Assembly: GCA_020740775.1 (NCBI GenBank)
Contig: JAHEWK010000002.1
Coordinates: 5,917,942 to 5,981,941, forward strand
Length of the DNA stretch: 64,000 bases
Origin: Ilyonectria destructans
Taxonomy: Eukaryota > Ascomycota > Sordariomycetes > Hypocreales > Nectriaceae
Direction of reading: 5' to 3'
Part shown: piece after piece, positions 11,169-23,557 of the stretch
Layout: each line of letters begins with the position of its first letter
How positions within the stretch are numbered: the first letter of the stretch is position 1
Position numbers and translations under genes: made by a program
The notes under the pieces: generated by a model
Seen by the model: only the letters and a program-made list of their open reading frames with translations
Database searches by the model: none
Told to the model about the DNA's origin: nothing

Positions 11169-12262
11169 CTCAAGGTTGGCCTCTACGCCTCGCCGCATCT
11201 GAGAGAGGCGAGGGAGCGGGTTCGGCATTGACAAGGACTCTATATCGCGTGAATTATTCGCCAAATATGCCCACGAGGTTTTCAACGGTCTTGTCAAAAG
11301 GGGTGACGACGGACCGCGATACCTGCAGACGCTCTTTGTCCTTGCTATTCATACCTTTTTAAGTGAGGGAGTAGATGCAGTTATTTGCGAAACGCATTTT
11401 GGAGGACAATTCGACTCTAACAACGTTATTCCCGCGTCTATAGTGACGGCAGTTACATCCATCGACATGGATTACATTGACAAGCTCGGCCTTAGTATCG
11501 AGAATGTAGCCTGGCGCAAATCGGGCATTTTTAAGCCCAGGGCACCTGCGTTCTCCGCACCGCAAGACCCGGCGGTGGCAAACGTGCTCCGACAGCGAGC
11601 AAAGGACGCCAAAGTCGACCTCGCGTTCGTCGGTGTCGACACGGCGCTTCGAGGGCTAGACGTTGAAGTCTTGAAGTTGAACTGCTCGCTCGCGCGGCGC
11701 GTATGCGAGGCGTTCCTATCCAAGACGAGCTCGAGGGTCCTGGAGCAGGGAGACGACGACAAGGGCATCGAGGAATACAGGTGTGACGGGCGATTCCAAG
11801 TCATCCACCAGCGTCCCGTTACATGGTGCTTAGACGGCGCACACAACGAACTCAGCATCCCCGTGACCGCCGAGTGGTGTCAAAAACTTGTAGAAAAGAA
11901 GTGATACCCCTCTATCGACGTGATGATGGTGTACATGACAGCTGACTTGTTGTAAATAGGGGGGGAAAACTCTACGCACTCATCTTTGCCCACATCTCAG
12001 ATCACCGAGATGGAGCCCGTTGGTCCAGCATCTTGCCCGATTTCTTGGCGTCGTACCGGAGTAGGTGGTCTTCACTACATACCATAATGACGGGGATGGT
12101 AGGTATAACCTCAGGGGACAGTTCTGTATTGATACTGACTGACTGGCTCAGGTAGCTCGACTGATGGACACTTTGGAGCAATATGTCCGACTATGGGGGG
12201 AACTTGTGCCGCAAACTCGACATGTTTAAGCTGTGTTGTCTATGGAGGCTGCATTGGATTAA
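11169..12262 (+). pseudogene. Folylpolyglutamate synthase pseudogene
   Basis: Folylpolyglutamate synthase adds glutamates to folates in cytosol and mitochondria. Recognisable family blocks occur in order: KVGLYASPHL (from 11172), LFAKYAHEVF, the THFGG(Q)FD-N-NVI block, a SIENVAWRKSGIFK block, WCLDGAHNELSI, LYALIFAHISDHRDG and VVFTTYHNDG. Two introns remain readable: 11901-11959 (59 nt, in frame) and about 12099-12151 (53 nt). Breaks are a frameshift near 11225 (apparent extra base), a second near 12060, and a TAA near 12228 inside the C-terminal tail. The N-terminal ATP-binding P-loop region is missing or scrambled. Intact introns show that the copy arose by DNA-level duplication rather than retrotransposition. 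A functional paralogue presumably lies elsewhere in the genome. Confidence 0.8.
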
Positions 12263-13520
12263 GTAGCGACGTCGGGCTAATTGCTTCCAGACGCCAACAT
12301 ATTTAACAGGCAGCTTGTACTTGGTTGGGGGAACGCTCGGCTATTTGTTACTAATAAGTTAATCTTGTGATGTTATAATAGAATTGTCTGTTATTGTTCT
12401 TTAGCTTCTTCTATATAACCTATAAAATTAAGCCAGGCTGTTTTTTATCTGCAGAAGTAATAGTAATACTCTATATAATTAAAAATATCTCTAGCTTTCT
12501 AGAGACTTTATATTTAAGTCGGATTATAGAGCAGTTTTTATAGTAGGAGGTATAAATTAGAGTTAGATTTATATAGAGGGAATAGTTACTTTAAAGAAAT
12601 ATATACTAATTTTAAGAGCTATATAATTTTAAAGAGTAAGATTAATCTTACTCTTAGAGCTAGCAGTTTATATACCTTCTTAAGTAAGTAATATAAGATT
12701 AATAATAATAAAAATAGTAATTATAATAATAGATAAATAGAATAGATATTAAAGAAAAGTAATAAAAAGTATATAATTTATATTTACCTTTAGAAGTAGC
12801 AGTCTATATATCTCTTTATATAAATAAAATAAGATAGATAATATAAATAATAATAATAAGTAAATAAATATTATAAATAAATAAATATAAAAAAGTATAT
12901 AATTATATAGATAAATACAGCTTAAAGTTAGAGATATTTTTCTTAAAAAGTATTTATATTATTAGATAGATAGAATTTCTAATTTATTTAAGAATTTTAA
13001 AAGTTCTTTTTATTAGTATATTTATTTTATAGAATTAATTATATATTATAATTACTAGATATCTAAATAGAATTAACTTAAATTTTAGCTAATTAAAAAT
13101 TATAATTAGTTAAATTTACTTTTCTCTATATAATTAAAAATTATAATTAGCTAAAATTATTACTCTTAATATAATTAAAAATTATAATTAGTTAAATTTA
13201 CTACTTTTTATATAATTAAAAACTATAATTAGCTAAATTTACTATCTTTAAATTAAAATAAGTAATATTACTAAAAGTTAAATATAAATAGAAAAAAAGA
13301 AAAAAAAAGATATAATTAGTAGTAAAGTAAAAATAAGCTGTAATTTAAAAATAAATTAAGATAAGTAATATTACTAATAATTAAATAGAAAAAAAAAGAA
13401 AAAAAATTACTAGTAAAATAAAAGTAAGTTACAGCTTAAAAATAAATTAAAATAAATAATACTACTAAAAAATAAATAGAAAAAAAGTATTATATAGTAA
13501 AAATAAAAAGAAATTCCCAT
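12263..13520. repeat. AT-rich RIP-type block
   Basis: Very high A+T with many TA steps and no open frame of useful length. A motif resembling AATTAAAAATTATAATTAG recurs several times between about 13080 and 13230, suggesting decayed tandem copies. The edges are sharp: normal GC resumes at about 13515. Confidence 0.7.
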
Positions 13521-14400
13521 TATACCGCCGAGGCTATACGCTAACATCATTCCGGATGCTAACTAACTTCAAATAGCCTAGCAAACCGTAACCGTCCTTC
13601 AGGTTCTTCAACTCGACTCAGCTCGAGCGTGTGCGGCTGGAGGTACTTTACAGGCCAAACTAGCGATAGATCGTCATCCTTGTCGACGGAAGCCCGGGGA
13701 CGCCAAGACGACCTCTACTAAGGTCGCGATGCCCAGGTTGGCGGATAGATGGATCCCCAGATGCTGGGAACAGTGTACTATATCTAATGACCTTTGGGGG
13801 ATCACACTCGAGCTGCAGATATAGCTAAGTGCAAGAGACCTTTGCAAAACATACAACACACCTTTACGAAACTTTCTTTCTTTTTCCTTTTTTTACTCTT
13901 AGCCGTTGCCTGCCAATGTGATGTTGCGCTGCGACGATCACCGCTCAGTAACGTATTCGCACCTATCGTCTCTGCTAATATAGACCCGGGTCTATCCCTC
14001 AGGAACCCTCTACCCCCCGTACAGGTTAGGCTATGGATACGACCGTCATACGATACGCACACCAGCCAGATTCTGTGGAATTCGGCACACTACATCGAGC
14101 CCGGGGAGAAGCTCCGGTCACATGACCGGTAGCATTAGTGTACCTCCCCGCTGAAAGGTCAATCAATCCGCATACCAGAGATTAATGCAATGGCTATAGG
14201 CCAAGCACCGGGGAAGGCAAACAAGGATCCACAACTAGCCTAAGGAACCTAGTTGTGCTATGTGCAATCTCTTCGATTCGGGCCTCCTATTAAGGCTCGC
14301 TAATAGGCAGCATTCGGGACTTCTGGGAAGGAAATCATTTCGAAGGAAATCAATTCACCAGAAGAAGCATTTTCTTTTCGCCTTTGTTTGAATTGCCTCA
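13521..14400. other. Intergenic, upstream of PLP-enzyme gene
   Basis: GC-balanced but without a supported gene. Short frames at 13794-14132 lack coding character. The last few hundred bases presumably contain the promoter of the gene starting at 14401. Confidence 0.4.
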
Positions 14401-15702
14401 ATGAATAAACAAAATGAGCCTATGGACGACGCAGACCAGCTTTTTCGAATAAGCCTAGAGAAGGCTTTACCCAGCCTTTCAACTTCCACACAAGCCGTCC
14501 ACGCGGATGATGTCCTCAACAATGTCGACGATGTGGCACCGCCAATTCACGTTGCCGCAACATTTCGTTATCCACGAGCTGCGGACCGCATGCGGGAACA
14601 CCACGAGAGGCCTTCGTATCCAGTCCTATGTGTTGGGGAGCATTGTTACTCGAGGCAATCTACGCCGGGATTGTCGCGCCTTGAAGCAGTGTTGTCGTCG
14701 ATCCTGGGACAACCGTGCATCGCCTATTCCTCCGGCCTAGCTGCATTTCATGCTTTGTTGATCATGTTGAAGCCGAAAAAGGTCTCTATTGGTGCCGGTT
14801 ACCATGGCTGCCACGGCACCCTCAAGCTCTATGCCCGAGCGTCCGGCACCGAGGTGCTCCCACTCGACTGTGCCGTCGACCAACTCGGTCCAGGCGACCT
14901 AGTTCATCTCGAGACACCTGTAAATCCGACAGGACGAGCATTCAATATCCAATATTATGCAGACCGAGCCCATTCTCGCGGCGCGTACCTCAGTGTAGAC
15001 TCTACATTCGCACCTCCTCCACTGCAAGACGCCTTCCTCCACGGCGCGGATATCTTGATGCACTCTGGGACCAAATATATCGGTGGTCATTCCGATTTTC
15101 TATGTGGCATTTTGGCGGTCAAGAGCCGCGGCGGCGGCGGCGGCGACGACTGGTTACAGCAACTCCATCGAGACAGGCTGTATCTTGGGTCGGTGATGGC
15201 GGGTTTCGACAGCTGGCTTGCGACTAGGAGCATCCGCACCCTCGAAATGAGAGTTCTAAAGCAAAGTCAGTCAGCGGAAACCATCATTCGCGCATTACAT
15301 GCTGGATTAATGGGGGCCCAACCTTCAGCGTCAAAAATTCTCAGTGACAAAGATATTCACATCATCCAAAAGGTGGTGAAGGAGATCCACCATGCCAGCC
15401 TCCAGGACGAGGCCAATACGGGAGGAAGCTGGCTACGAAAGCAAATGCCTCGAGGCTACGGGTCGGTATTTTCCCTAACTCTTCACAAGGTAGACTTTGC
15501 CAGGAACCTTCCGTCTAAGTTGCTCCTCTTCCATCACGCAACCAGCCTCGGTGGCGTGGAGAGTTTGATCGAATGGAGGACAATGACCGACTCGACCGTG
15601 GCAAAGGACTTTTTGAGAGTTAGTATCGGTGTAGAAAGTCCGGAAGATCTTTTAGCAGATCTTCTCCAGGGCATGAAAGCTGTTGTGGCTGAAACTAGTT
15701 AA
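14401..15702 (+). CDS. Cystathionine gamma-synthase-like PLP enzyme
   Basis: Intronless, 433 aa, Cys/Met-metabolism PLP-dependent enzyme family. The motif HSGTKYIGGHSD carries the expected Schiff-base lysine, Lys225. Upstream are the YSR phosphate-binding motif after HC, the SSGLAA loop around residue 110, and TPVNPTGR followed by VDSTFA, all at family-typical spacing. Members catalyse gamma-replacement or elimination on homoserine esters or cystathionine (methionine/cysteine metabolism), but fungal genomes carry several divergent paralogues with other roles. The start is the first ATG; an alternative Met at residue 8 is possible. A run of five glycines (about residue 242) is unusual. It lies about 290 bp from the 3' end of the convergent Zn2Cys6 gene. 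Exact substrate not deducible. Confidence 0.85.
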   Translation: MNKQNEPMDDADQLFRISLEKALPSLSTSTQAVHADDVLNNVDDVAPPIHVAATFRYPRAADRMREHHERPSYPVLCVGEHCYSRQSTPGLSRLEAVLSSILGQPCIAYSSGLAAFHALLIMLKPKKVSIGAGYHGCHGTLKLYARASGTEVLPLDCAVDQLGPGDLVHLETPVNPTGRAFNIQYYADRAHSRGAYLSVDSTFAPPPLQDAFLHGADILMHSGTKYIGGHSDFLCGILAVKSRGGGGGDDWLQQLHRDRLYLGSVMAGFDSWLATRSIRTLEMRVLKQSQSAETIIRALHAGLMGAQPSASKILSDKDIHIIQKVVKEIHHASLQDEANTGGSWLRKQMPRGYGSVFSLTLHKVDFARNLPSKLLLFHHATSLGGVESLIEWRTMTDSTVAKDFLRVSIGVESPEDLLADLLQGMKAVVAETS

Positions 15703-15994
15703 GACTACTTCACTTTTACCTCAGATCGACCCAGTCTGGTCTCAACCGATTCATCTTCTGTTGTCGTTCACACTCTCTCTCGTTCTCGAATCCAAGGATT
15801 CAATGCTCATACGATTAGTTTCAGTGGATACCCTCTCCGAAGCTTTCAGCTTTTTTTTTAGTTTTTTAAATTGGAACCTAGGTATCTCTGTACTTTTGAT
15901 ACAACGGCACAATTAAAAAATGTAACAATTGGGAACCAGCCACGAGATTGGGTTGTTTGCTTTGGTTTCATCCAGTTACCACAAAGTACAGGGA

Positions 15995-18536
15995 TTACAG
16001 ATTTCCGACTTCCCATGTCCCTAAAAAGGGGCTGCCAAGGTCTTGGAATTGGAAGAATGGATCGTACGCCATCTCCAAGGACATGGGCAAAGACGCAGGG
16101 GGCGCGGGTTCGGTGAAATTTGCATCAAGCCCCGGCATAGGCGAAGCGGGAGCTGGCGACTGCATAGCTTGGGGGCCCTGGTTGTCTTGTCCTGCTCTAT
16201 TTCTTCGCTGGCCCGACTGTGGCGGTAATGCCTGTCCATTAGATAGAATCACTTCGACAGTGGGGTTATGGAAGTTGTCCATTTCGACGACGTCTTCCCC
16301 TCCGTCAATGTTGTCTTCTGGAAAGAAAGAACTTCCATCGAAAAGACCCTCCATTTGGGGTAAAGTCGCTGTGCCCCTGTAAGCGGCAAAGTTGTAAAGG
16401 AGTATGTCCCACATTAAACGCGTGTTGATTAGAATGGTCCTCGGCGCTGAACTTTCTTCTTCCTTTCCTTGCGGATGGTCCACTGCGAATGCCGACCGAA
16501 CCAAAGCTTGGAGCCTTTCATGCTACTCAGAGATGAGTGTTTTGGTCAAGGGTCTATAATGTTGCTGATGATACTCACCAACCATCGACATGAAGGCCAA
16601 AGCAATGCCAGCTCTGCTAAAAATGCGACGCACCTCGCGAATCTGTCCAGCGCCGCCTCTCTGGTAGTCTTATCAGCAGCTCGGCAAAAGTAGATTTGGA
16701 CTGTGGCTGCGATTGCCGTGCAGTGGCCGATGAACGGATCCGAGACGCGGAACGCCTTGCTTGTGACCATGTCTACCAGACGCGCAACCCACGTACTGTG
16801 AATGAAAGCAAGTTCTGAGGATGTTTTCCAAAACGTGTTGGGGACACCTAGTTGAGTCGATTGTTGTGGCCGCGATGAATATAAAAAGGGATGGTTCAAC
16901 ATGTTGTGTATGGTGTGATATGTGAATTGCAGATACAACCAAGGACTCCAGTATCCGCGGTTATCTTGGAGGTGCTGATGATCCTGGTCGGGAAAGCGTG
17001 CGAGATCAAACCGATGGCAGGCCGGTAATTTCGTCTCCAGGTCCATGAGATGGGCGCCGATGACAGCGTATCCAGATTCGATTGACCAGGGGGGTGGCGC
17101 ACTGCTGGTCTGCTGAGCCCATTGCTTCACGTACGTCCGAACCTCTCCCCATAGGGTGGACAGCTGGATCATGTAAACCCACGTTCCATGCTTCTTCTCA
17201 GGACTTGCCATTCCACCGGTTTGAGTTGATATCTCTTCGTGAGGTATAGCTGGGGGCAGGTCGCTCAAGGTCTTCCGCGCCTCTGCGTGTGTCGCGACAT
17301 ATTGCGGCCTGGAAACGTCTTGTAAGATGTCGGTCGAGAAGGCCTGGTGCCCGTACATCTGTTGTAGCAAGTGCAAGCTCCAAAAGACTTTTCTCCGCGA
17401 CTCTGCACGCAAGCCAAAGTCGGTGAGAGAGCAAGTCTCGAAATCGAGATTGGCACATTTTGCAAGTGTCGCTGCCATGCCCACATGCAGACACACCAGG
17501 GTTGGATTGTTGGCTATACACAGCTGCTTCAGTACGTACTTGGTCAGATTTGAGATATACATAGAGCCGACACTCACCTTGTATATTGGCAAGCGCTAGT
17601 ATGCAGAGGTTCTGGATCGTCGATAGGGACACGTTGCCCTCTCCGACGCGCTGCATAATTCTCTCTCTTGCAGCCTGGGCATAGGTCTGACTCAGCTCGT
17701 CCAACCGACCCTGAAAGAAAGGGTGATTCGAGTGACATGAAGAAAGAGACAGGAGGGATAACAGTGTCTCTTCGCGGCAGTCCTCAATTGAGGAAAATTC
17801 TTCCCGTTCAAATAGCCATAGAGGCTGCTTGTGATGATATTGAAAATAGGAATCCACAACATCCTCTAGGGTATCCCTTGGAGGCAATAGACTATAGACG
17901 GTCAGCTTAAGGACATGATCCAGCGGATCAAGGATTTTCCAACTTTCCTGACCGTTGAAGTATCACCAATCTCGGTACGAGGTGACAGTGGCAGTTGCCA
18001 ATCTTGAGATGCCCGTGAGTTTGCCGACCTCCTCGTTGTAGGAGATTCTGTGTCGCTGCTCGGGCTACCAAAAAAGCAAAGGCCAGCATCGTCAGCAACT
18101 GGGATCTGGAGAGAAAAACCTTGAAGAGATAAGGAAGTTTTTTTATTTCGTACTCTCGCCTTTCCATCATGCGTATCCTTGCTTCAAGTTGGGCCAGTCG
18201 TCTCTCCTGTATAGCACCACGTCGTGAGTTGCATACTTTTTTGTGTCGCCCGGACGTTCTGAAAGCATACTGTGTCTATTGAACTACCTCCATGTTGAGC
18301 TTTTGAGGCCAGGGCTTCTCCTCGAATATCTGGGTATTTGCACGTTTTGGAAAGGCGAACGCAGCTCGAACATGCCGGTCTCTCGCCGGGACATCGTGTC
18401 TTCTTCCTCCTGTCCGTGTCTAGTCAGCCAGAGTACCACTCACAGCCATCAAGCGCAACAGTTGCTGGAAAGAGAGTAGGACCTACCGACAGTCCTCGCA
18501 CGCTTGGTGCAGGCGCTTGTGCGGGCGACCATGCAT
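15995..18536 (-). CDS. Zn2Cys6 fungal transcription factor
   Basis: Start ATG 18536. Exon 1 (18487-18536) and exon 2 (18271-18409) join to make a perfect binuclear zinc cluster: Cys13, Cys16, Cys23, Cys30, Cys33, Cys40 (C-x2-C-x6-C-x6-C-x2-C-x6-C). Exon 3 (from 18206) adds a basic, coiled-coil linker, and an intron ending at 18065 leads to a Ser/Thr-rich segment. From about 17900 the middle-homology domain (Fungal_trans type) begins with Leu-Pro-Pro-Arg-Asp. Clear further introns are 17514-17577 and 16523-16578, both GTGAGT, both in phase. The last exon (15995-16522) is Pro/Gln/Asn-rich and may be the activation region. The join around 17900-18000 is uncertain: one reading has an in-frame TGA there. 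It is a DNA-binding regulator, probably of neighbouring metabolic genes (inference). Confidence 0.8.
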
Positions 18537-19029
18537 GTCTGCTCGCAACATCAAAACGAGTGTTTGGCCGATCGATGGAGAAGACCGATATCAAAGCTTT
18601 ACCCGGGAAAGAGGGGTACGAAGCGACGAAGTGCAATCTGCGGTCTGCCAAGCTGATACTTATACCTATCAAATGCGGGGATGACCATGCTCCGAATGCG
18701 CTCTCCCTGTTGCAGTCAGTGGCGCTAATAAGGTCTGGCTGCTAAGCAAGTGGGGGGAGATATCGTGTAAGCCGGGGTTTGGTTTGGGGGAATTTTTGCC
18801 AGCTTACGGGGTACCGCAATATTGCCCAAAAGTCACTAGGCGTCAGGCAGGGGCAGAGAAGTTGGCACTTAGATAGAAGCACCAATTCCTATTGATATCA
18901 TTAAATTGACACTACCCCAGTTAGTCTCCACCGTAATAGGCTGATTCTACCGCTTGCAGTTCAAGAATTCATGGTCATGAGCAAAAGACTTCGTGCTGAT
19001 GACAAGGTTCTTTGATGAATTGGAAGGTT
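18537..19029. other. Intergenic, promoter side of Zn2Cys6 gene
   Basis: No gene supported. It separates the regulator start (18536) from the stop of the Rieske gene (19030). Both genes run on the minus strand, so this contains the regulator promoter and the Rieske 3' end. Confidence 0.5.
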
Positions 19030-20350
19030 TTACCACTCTATCTCAGCATTATCGGCCGGACACGCCAGCCCGGCACAGAAATTTTCGTCGCCCTTTGTGA
19101 CCTTTGAATTCGCCATGGGGCGACGAGCTGCCCATAACTCCGTCTTCTTGTCCTCCTCTTTCCTACGATGCTCTGTCAAAAGCCGTCTCACTGTGTTTTG
19201 GAAGAAGATTGGCGCGCTCTCTAGGTCTGGGTGCAGCTCTCCATTGGTGAAGACGCCCGCCTCCAGGTTCTTCTGGACCGCATCGCACAAGTACTTGTCT
19301 TCTCCAAGAACTCGTTTGAAGAACGAGTCGACCTTTTCGAACTCCTCATCCGTAGCGTCCTTGTGGCGATACACCTCATACTCCATGGAACATGTACCGA
19401 CTGAAGTGGGCACGCATCGCATCATGTAGAAGAAGTGCGGCCTAAACAAAGGGAAAAAAAAAGATAGAGATTAGAGGTGCAAATTGATAGAGGAAAAGGA
19501 TTTTGACTAACGAGACAGTCATGCAGGCGTTGGGGAAATAGTAGGTGCTGACAACCTTTATGTCGTCTTCCTCCTTTCCCTTCTTCGGCCGCGAAAAGTG
19601 CTGAATATAGCCGGGTTTCGAGACGGTGTAATAAAACGCCAAGTCGGCCAGGTTCCTGACGTCCGGGTGCGCGACTTGACAATGATAACATTCGTTGTAA
19701 TTGTCGGCAAGCGTTTTCCAGTTGTAATTACCTGGCATGCCCCAGACGTGATCGAATTGATAGTGAGAAAAGTCGAAATCTTGGAATCGTTCCTGCGCGT
19801 CAACCCCCTCAAAATCGTCCGTCCATTTTACTTCGGGTTCTGGGGACGCGTCCACGTTGACCCAGACGAAGCCCACGGCGTCGACATGCACATGGACCGG
19901 GAAAAGGCTGTGGTTCTCCTTCTTAAAGGTTGGTACGGTGTCAAAGCGAGGCGCCTTAGCAAGCTTGCCGCTTATGCCGTATGACCAACCGTGATATTTG
20001 CAGGAGAATATCTTGGCGTTTCCGGAATCTTCAGTGACAACGGGGAATGCTCTGTGCCGACAAATGTTATGAAAACCATTGATGGCCTCCCCATCCTTGT
20101 CCATGCACAGCACAAACGCATACCCGGCCTGTTCGAAGCGGAAAAAGTCTCCAGGCTTGGTGAAGCGTAATTTGTGCGTGACTAGAAGCCACCGCTTGGA
20201 GAAGATGGCTCGTCGCTCTAGCTGATACATCTCATCCCTCCGATACCACGATGCGGGAAGTGCTCGAGGCTCCTCGTAATCTGGTACAATTGCATTATCT
20301 CCATTTGCACTCGGCATGGCGACCATGGAACCAAGTTTCGAAAACATCAT
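19030..20350 (-). CDS. Rieske-type [2Fe-2S] mononuclear iron oxygenase
   Basis: Exon 1 is 19512-20350 and exon 2 19030-19441. The 70-nt intron (19442-19511; GTTAGT donor, pyrimidine-rich tract, TTTAG acceptor) restores one frame of 416 aa. The Rieske cluster ligands are Cys97, His99, Cys117 and His120. The catalytic iron site shows DNYNECYHC followed by AH, giving His223 and His228, with the Asp bridging to the Rieske centre at about residue 216. This is the layout of the large subunit of ring-hydroxylating oxygenases and of choline/glycine-betaine monooxygenase-like enzymes. No signal peptide or membrane segment is visible. It needs an external reductase, not encoded here. Demethylation of a quaternary amine is suggested only by the neighbouring sarcosine-oxidase-like gene (inference); an aromatic substrate is equally possible. 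Confidence 0.85.
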
Positions 20351-21497
20351 TCATGTGCTCAAATGGCTTTCAGATCGGGGGCGAGGTTTCAAATGCAAGA
20401 AGAAGTGGTGTGAGCAAAGGTGCTGTGTTTTCATAAGTCGCCTGCTTTACAACACAGCAATCAATTGATTTGTGTAGATGAGACTCAAGGAAGAAAGCTC
20501 TGATCTGCTTTTTCAATTATCTTAGAGTCTACTAACTTGGCGCTTGTGAGAGAACGGTTCAATAACCCCTCTGGTGGTTCACACGGTCCGGCCTCCCCGT
20601 AAGCTTCTCCGACCCGCCAAGACAGTCACTATTTTCTCCCCTCAGTATTCTGCCCCGTCTTGACTATTAATCCCTGCTAGGTCGATTAGCCTGGTATAGT
20701 GAACTTTTGCAAGCAACATCATATGGTGGCATACTCGCCTGTCGCGTGACCGGCAGCGTTTTCCGGGGGCGTCCTGCACGCCCTCTGGTTCCACTAATCA
20801 TAAAAAAAAAATACTACGTACATAGTAGGAGGAATGCTCGGATGGTGGCTCCCGAAGCTCCCCGCGGCTCTCTCCCCGAAAGGGGCCCGGTCACGTGCCG
20901 GGGCCGTGAGTCGAGATGAGCCGTGATTCCTCAACAATCAAATGCTTTCTGTGTGTGGATCTTCTTCTAGTCACTTGATTGGTGTAGGCAGGGACAACGT
21001 TGCGTGTACGTCATCTACGCCCACGGGGAAGGTGGGTTTGCCGCCGTTCCCTGTTCACCACTCCGTGCTCCAATGGACTGGATCTTGATGATTAGGCTCT
21101 TCCTGATTCGATGAATGAAAGGGTGTGTGGGACCTCTGCTAATTCCGTGAAAGATGGGTTAATTCAAGCAATAGCCAAACCATACTCTGTATTGGATCCG
21201 GTACTTTATCAGCCTATGAGAAGAGGGTTAACCACCTTCCTATTTCGTCGATATCTACAGCGCTAACCTCTAATTATCCTTAGCAATCGCTTGTTTGAAA
21301 ATATCCGTGTAGGCATGGTTGAGAGTAGTCGGACGTGGGAACTTAATAAAGGACCTCAGTCTCCAAGCTCGACCAAGAGGTTCCACACTTGTACCTTTTA
21401 CGCAGAGTAGCCTTTGCCCAAACCATTTCCCCTTCCAAATCTTACGTGATTATAACGGAAAAACAAAAAAATATCTACGTCGCAATAATCTGCCAAT
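20351..21497. promoter_or_regulatory. Divergent promoter region, Rieske gene / MFS gene
   Basis: This 1.15-kb gap separates two genes transcribed away from each other. GC-rich patches occur at 20740-20930, including CACGTG at about 20892. No gene is seen. Shared upstream DNA is consistent with co-regulation of oxygenase and transporter, but no specific operator could be identified. Confidence 0.45.
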
Positions 21498-23557
21498 ATG
21501 ATTCAGCCATCGGATAAGTCTTCAGACCGAGAGCGGTATGCCGGGCTACGCAGTAGTGGCGATCGACCTGGTGAATCTTTGAGTTTCGAGGAAGACGATC
21601 AAATCTTCTCCATGCGTGAGATCGACCCGGTTCTTGATGCGAAGATGCGTCTCGTCAACAAAGTCTGACGATCCCCCGAACCCTTACTTTTGAGAGCAAA
21701 CCTGACTGATTGAGCCCCATGTAGACGATGGATGAGATTGGGTGGACCAACATGCACCTCAAGCTGTTTTTCCTCAACGGCTTCGGATACGCCGCTGATT
21801 CTCTCATCCTCGCGCTCCAAGCTGTAACTGCCAGCCAAGCTGCTCTAGAGTTCCACCCTGCATTCCCGTATGGTCTCAATGTGGCTGTGTATACAGGAAT
21901 GTTGGTTGGAGTGTTATTCTGGGGACTAGGTAGCACACAGATTTAAACCCTCCAGTACCGCAGCAAGTTTTACTGACTTACTTACTTTTTCCTCCTCAGG
22001 TGCGGATGTCATAGGTCGCCGTTTTGCTTTCAATATTTCCCTCTTTTCCTCCTCTATCTTTGCCATCGTGGCCGGGACATCACCCAGTTGGATTGCCCTT
22101 GCCACCTTTGTTGGTCTAGCTGCGTTAGTTGACACTCTCTCGATGCCGCAAAACTTGCTGCCCTGGACTAACACCGGGACCAATAGATTCGGCGCCGGCG
22201 GAAATCTTGTACTCGACACCACCATATTCCTCGAGTTCCTTCCTGGCAACAAGCAATGGCTGATCACGCTGATGGCATGCTGGTGGGGTCTGGCCTATGT
22301 GATTGTTGCGGCTTTCTGTTGGCCAATCTTCTCAAATCCAAAGTATGCTTGCTCGGAAGCTGACGCTTGCACCAAAGACAACAATATGGTGAGTGCATTG
22401 TAAACACCACGCCCCTGGTGTTTCGATGCTGAATTATCTTCAAGGGTTGGCGATATATTTGGTATGGAAATGGAGCTATCGTCTTCGTCTGCAGCGTTTT
22501 ACGCGTCACGGTGATTCGACTCAAGGAGACTCCCAAGTATCTGCTGACCAAAGGTGATGATGCTGCGGTCGTCGCCATTTTTCAGGAAATTTCCCAGAAA
22601 TATCAACGACCGTGCAGTTTGACCCTCGAAACATTGGAATCTCTCGGAACCATCAATTCCACTTACGGTAAATCTAGGTACAGCTTCGGCGAGTTCTGGG
22701 CGCATATTCATGGATTGTTCGTAACCAAGAAGCTCGCCATCTCGACCCTTATGATTTGGTTATCGTGGATTCTAATTGGTACGATTTGCCGCCCTCTTTG
22801 CTCTCAGAACAGGGTCATCTCTAAAAAATTCAACGTCTCTAGGTTTGGCATATCCACTCTTCTACGTCTTCCTTCCGGATTATCTTGCCACACGCGGCGC
22901 TCAAACCGGAGAGACAGGACCTTATTACCAGTGGAGGAATTACATGCTCAGCAGCATCGCTGGAATCTTCGGGCCTGTGGCCGCTGGGTTCATGTGCAAT
23001 TCTAAGCTGCTTGGTCGCAAGTACACCATGGCAATCGGTGCTCTCATCACCATGGCCTTCTTTTTCGCCTACACCGCTGTACGGACTCCAGCTCAAAACG
23101 TTGCTTTGAGCTGCGCAATTTCTTTCTCGTTGAATATCTACTATGGTACTCGTAAGTTCGCTCCAATCACTCAGATTTCCACTGGGAGAAATTAGCTAGA
23201 CCCCTACTAACAGCGGTTCTTCACAGTATATGCGTATACTCCAGAGGTTTGAGCAGGCAGCGATGGGTTTTTCGGGATAGCGACTGACAATACATAGTCA
23301 CTACCATCAGCCCATCGTGCGACAGGTAACGGAATAGCTGTGGCAGGCAACCGAGTCATGGGATTGGTTTCCTCGTTTGTAGCCGCCTACGGTAATACTT
23401 CGACGTCAGTGCCAATCTATGTGTGCGCCGCGCTCTATATCGTGATGGTAAGTTGCGCTCCTAACAATGGCGACCAAAGGGGCTACTAATCAAGAGGTTC
23501 TAGGCGGTTGTAGCAGTGCTGTTACCCTTTGAGCCCTACGGCAAGCGGGCTATGTAG
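21498..23557 (+). CDS. MFS (sugar-porter-type) transporter
   Basis: Eight exons: 21498-21662, 21725-21929, 22000-22388, 22445-22778, 22843-23151, 23227-23246, 23298-23447 and 23504-23557. All junctions keep frame and give 541 aa. After a polar N-terminus of about 60 residues come membrane segments (LILALQAVTA, VYTGMLVGVLFWGLG). Then follow the loop motif GADVIGRR (the family's DxxGRR), a central cytoplasmic loop (KETPKYLLTKG), and a C-terminal half ending YTPE-SLPSAHRATGNG and FEPYGKR. This is the SHS/niacin-like branch of fungal MFS proteins, which use the proton gradient to import organic acids, sugars or vitamins at the plasma membrane. The first intron donor (GTCTGA) is non-consensus, so the first junction is the least certain. 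It is transcribed divergently from the oxygenase gene and may import its substrate (inference). Confidence 0.85.
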
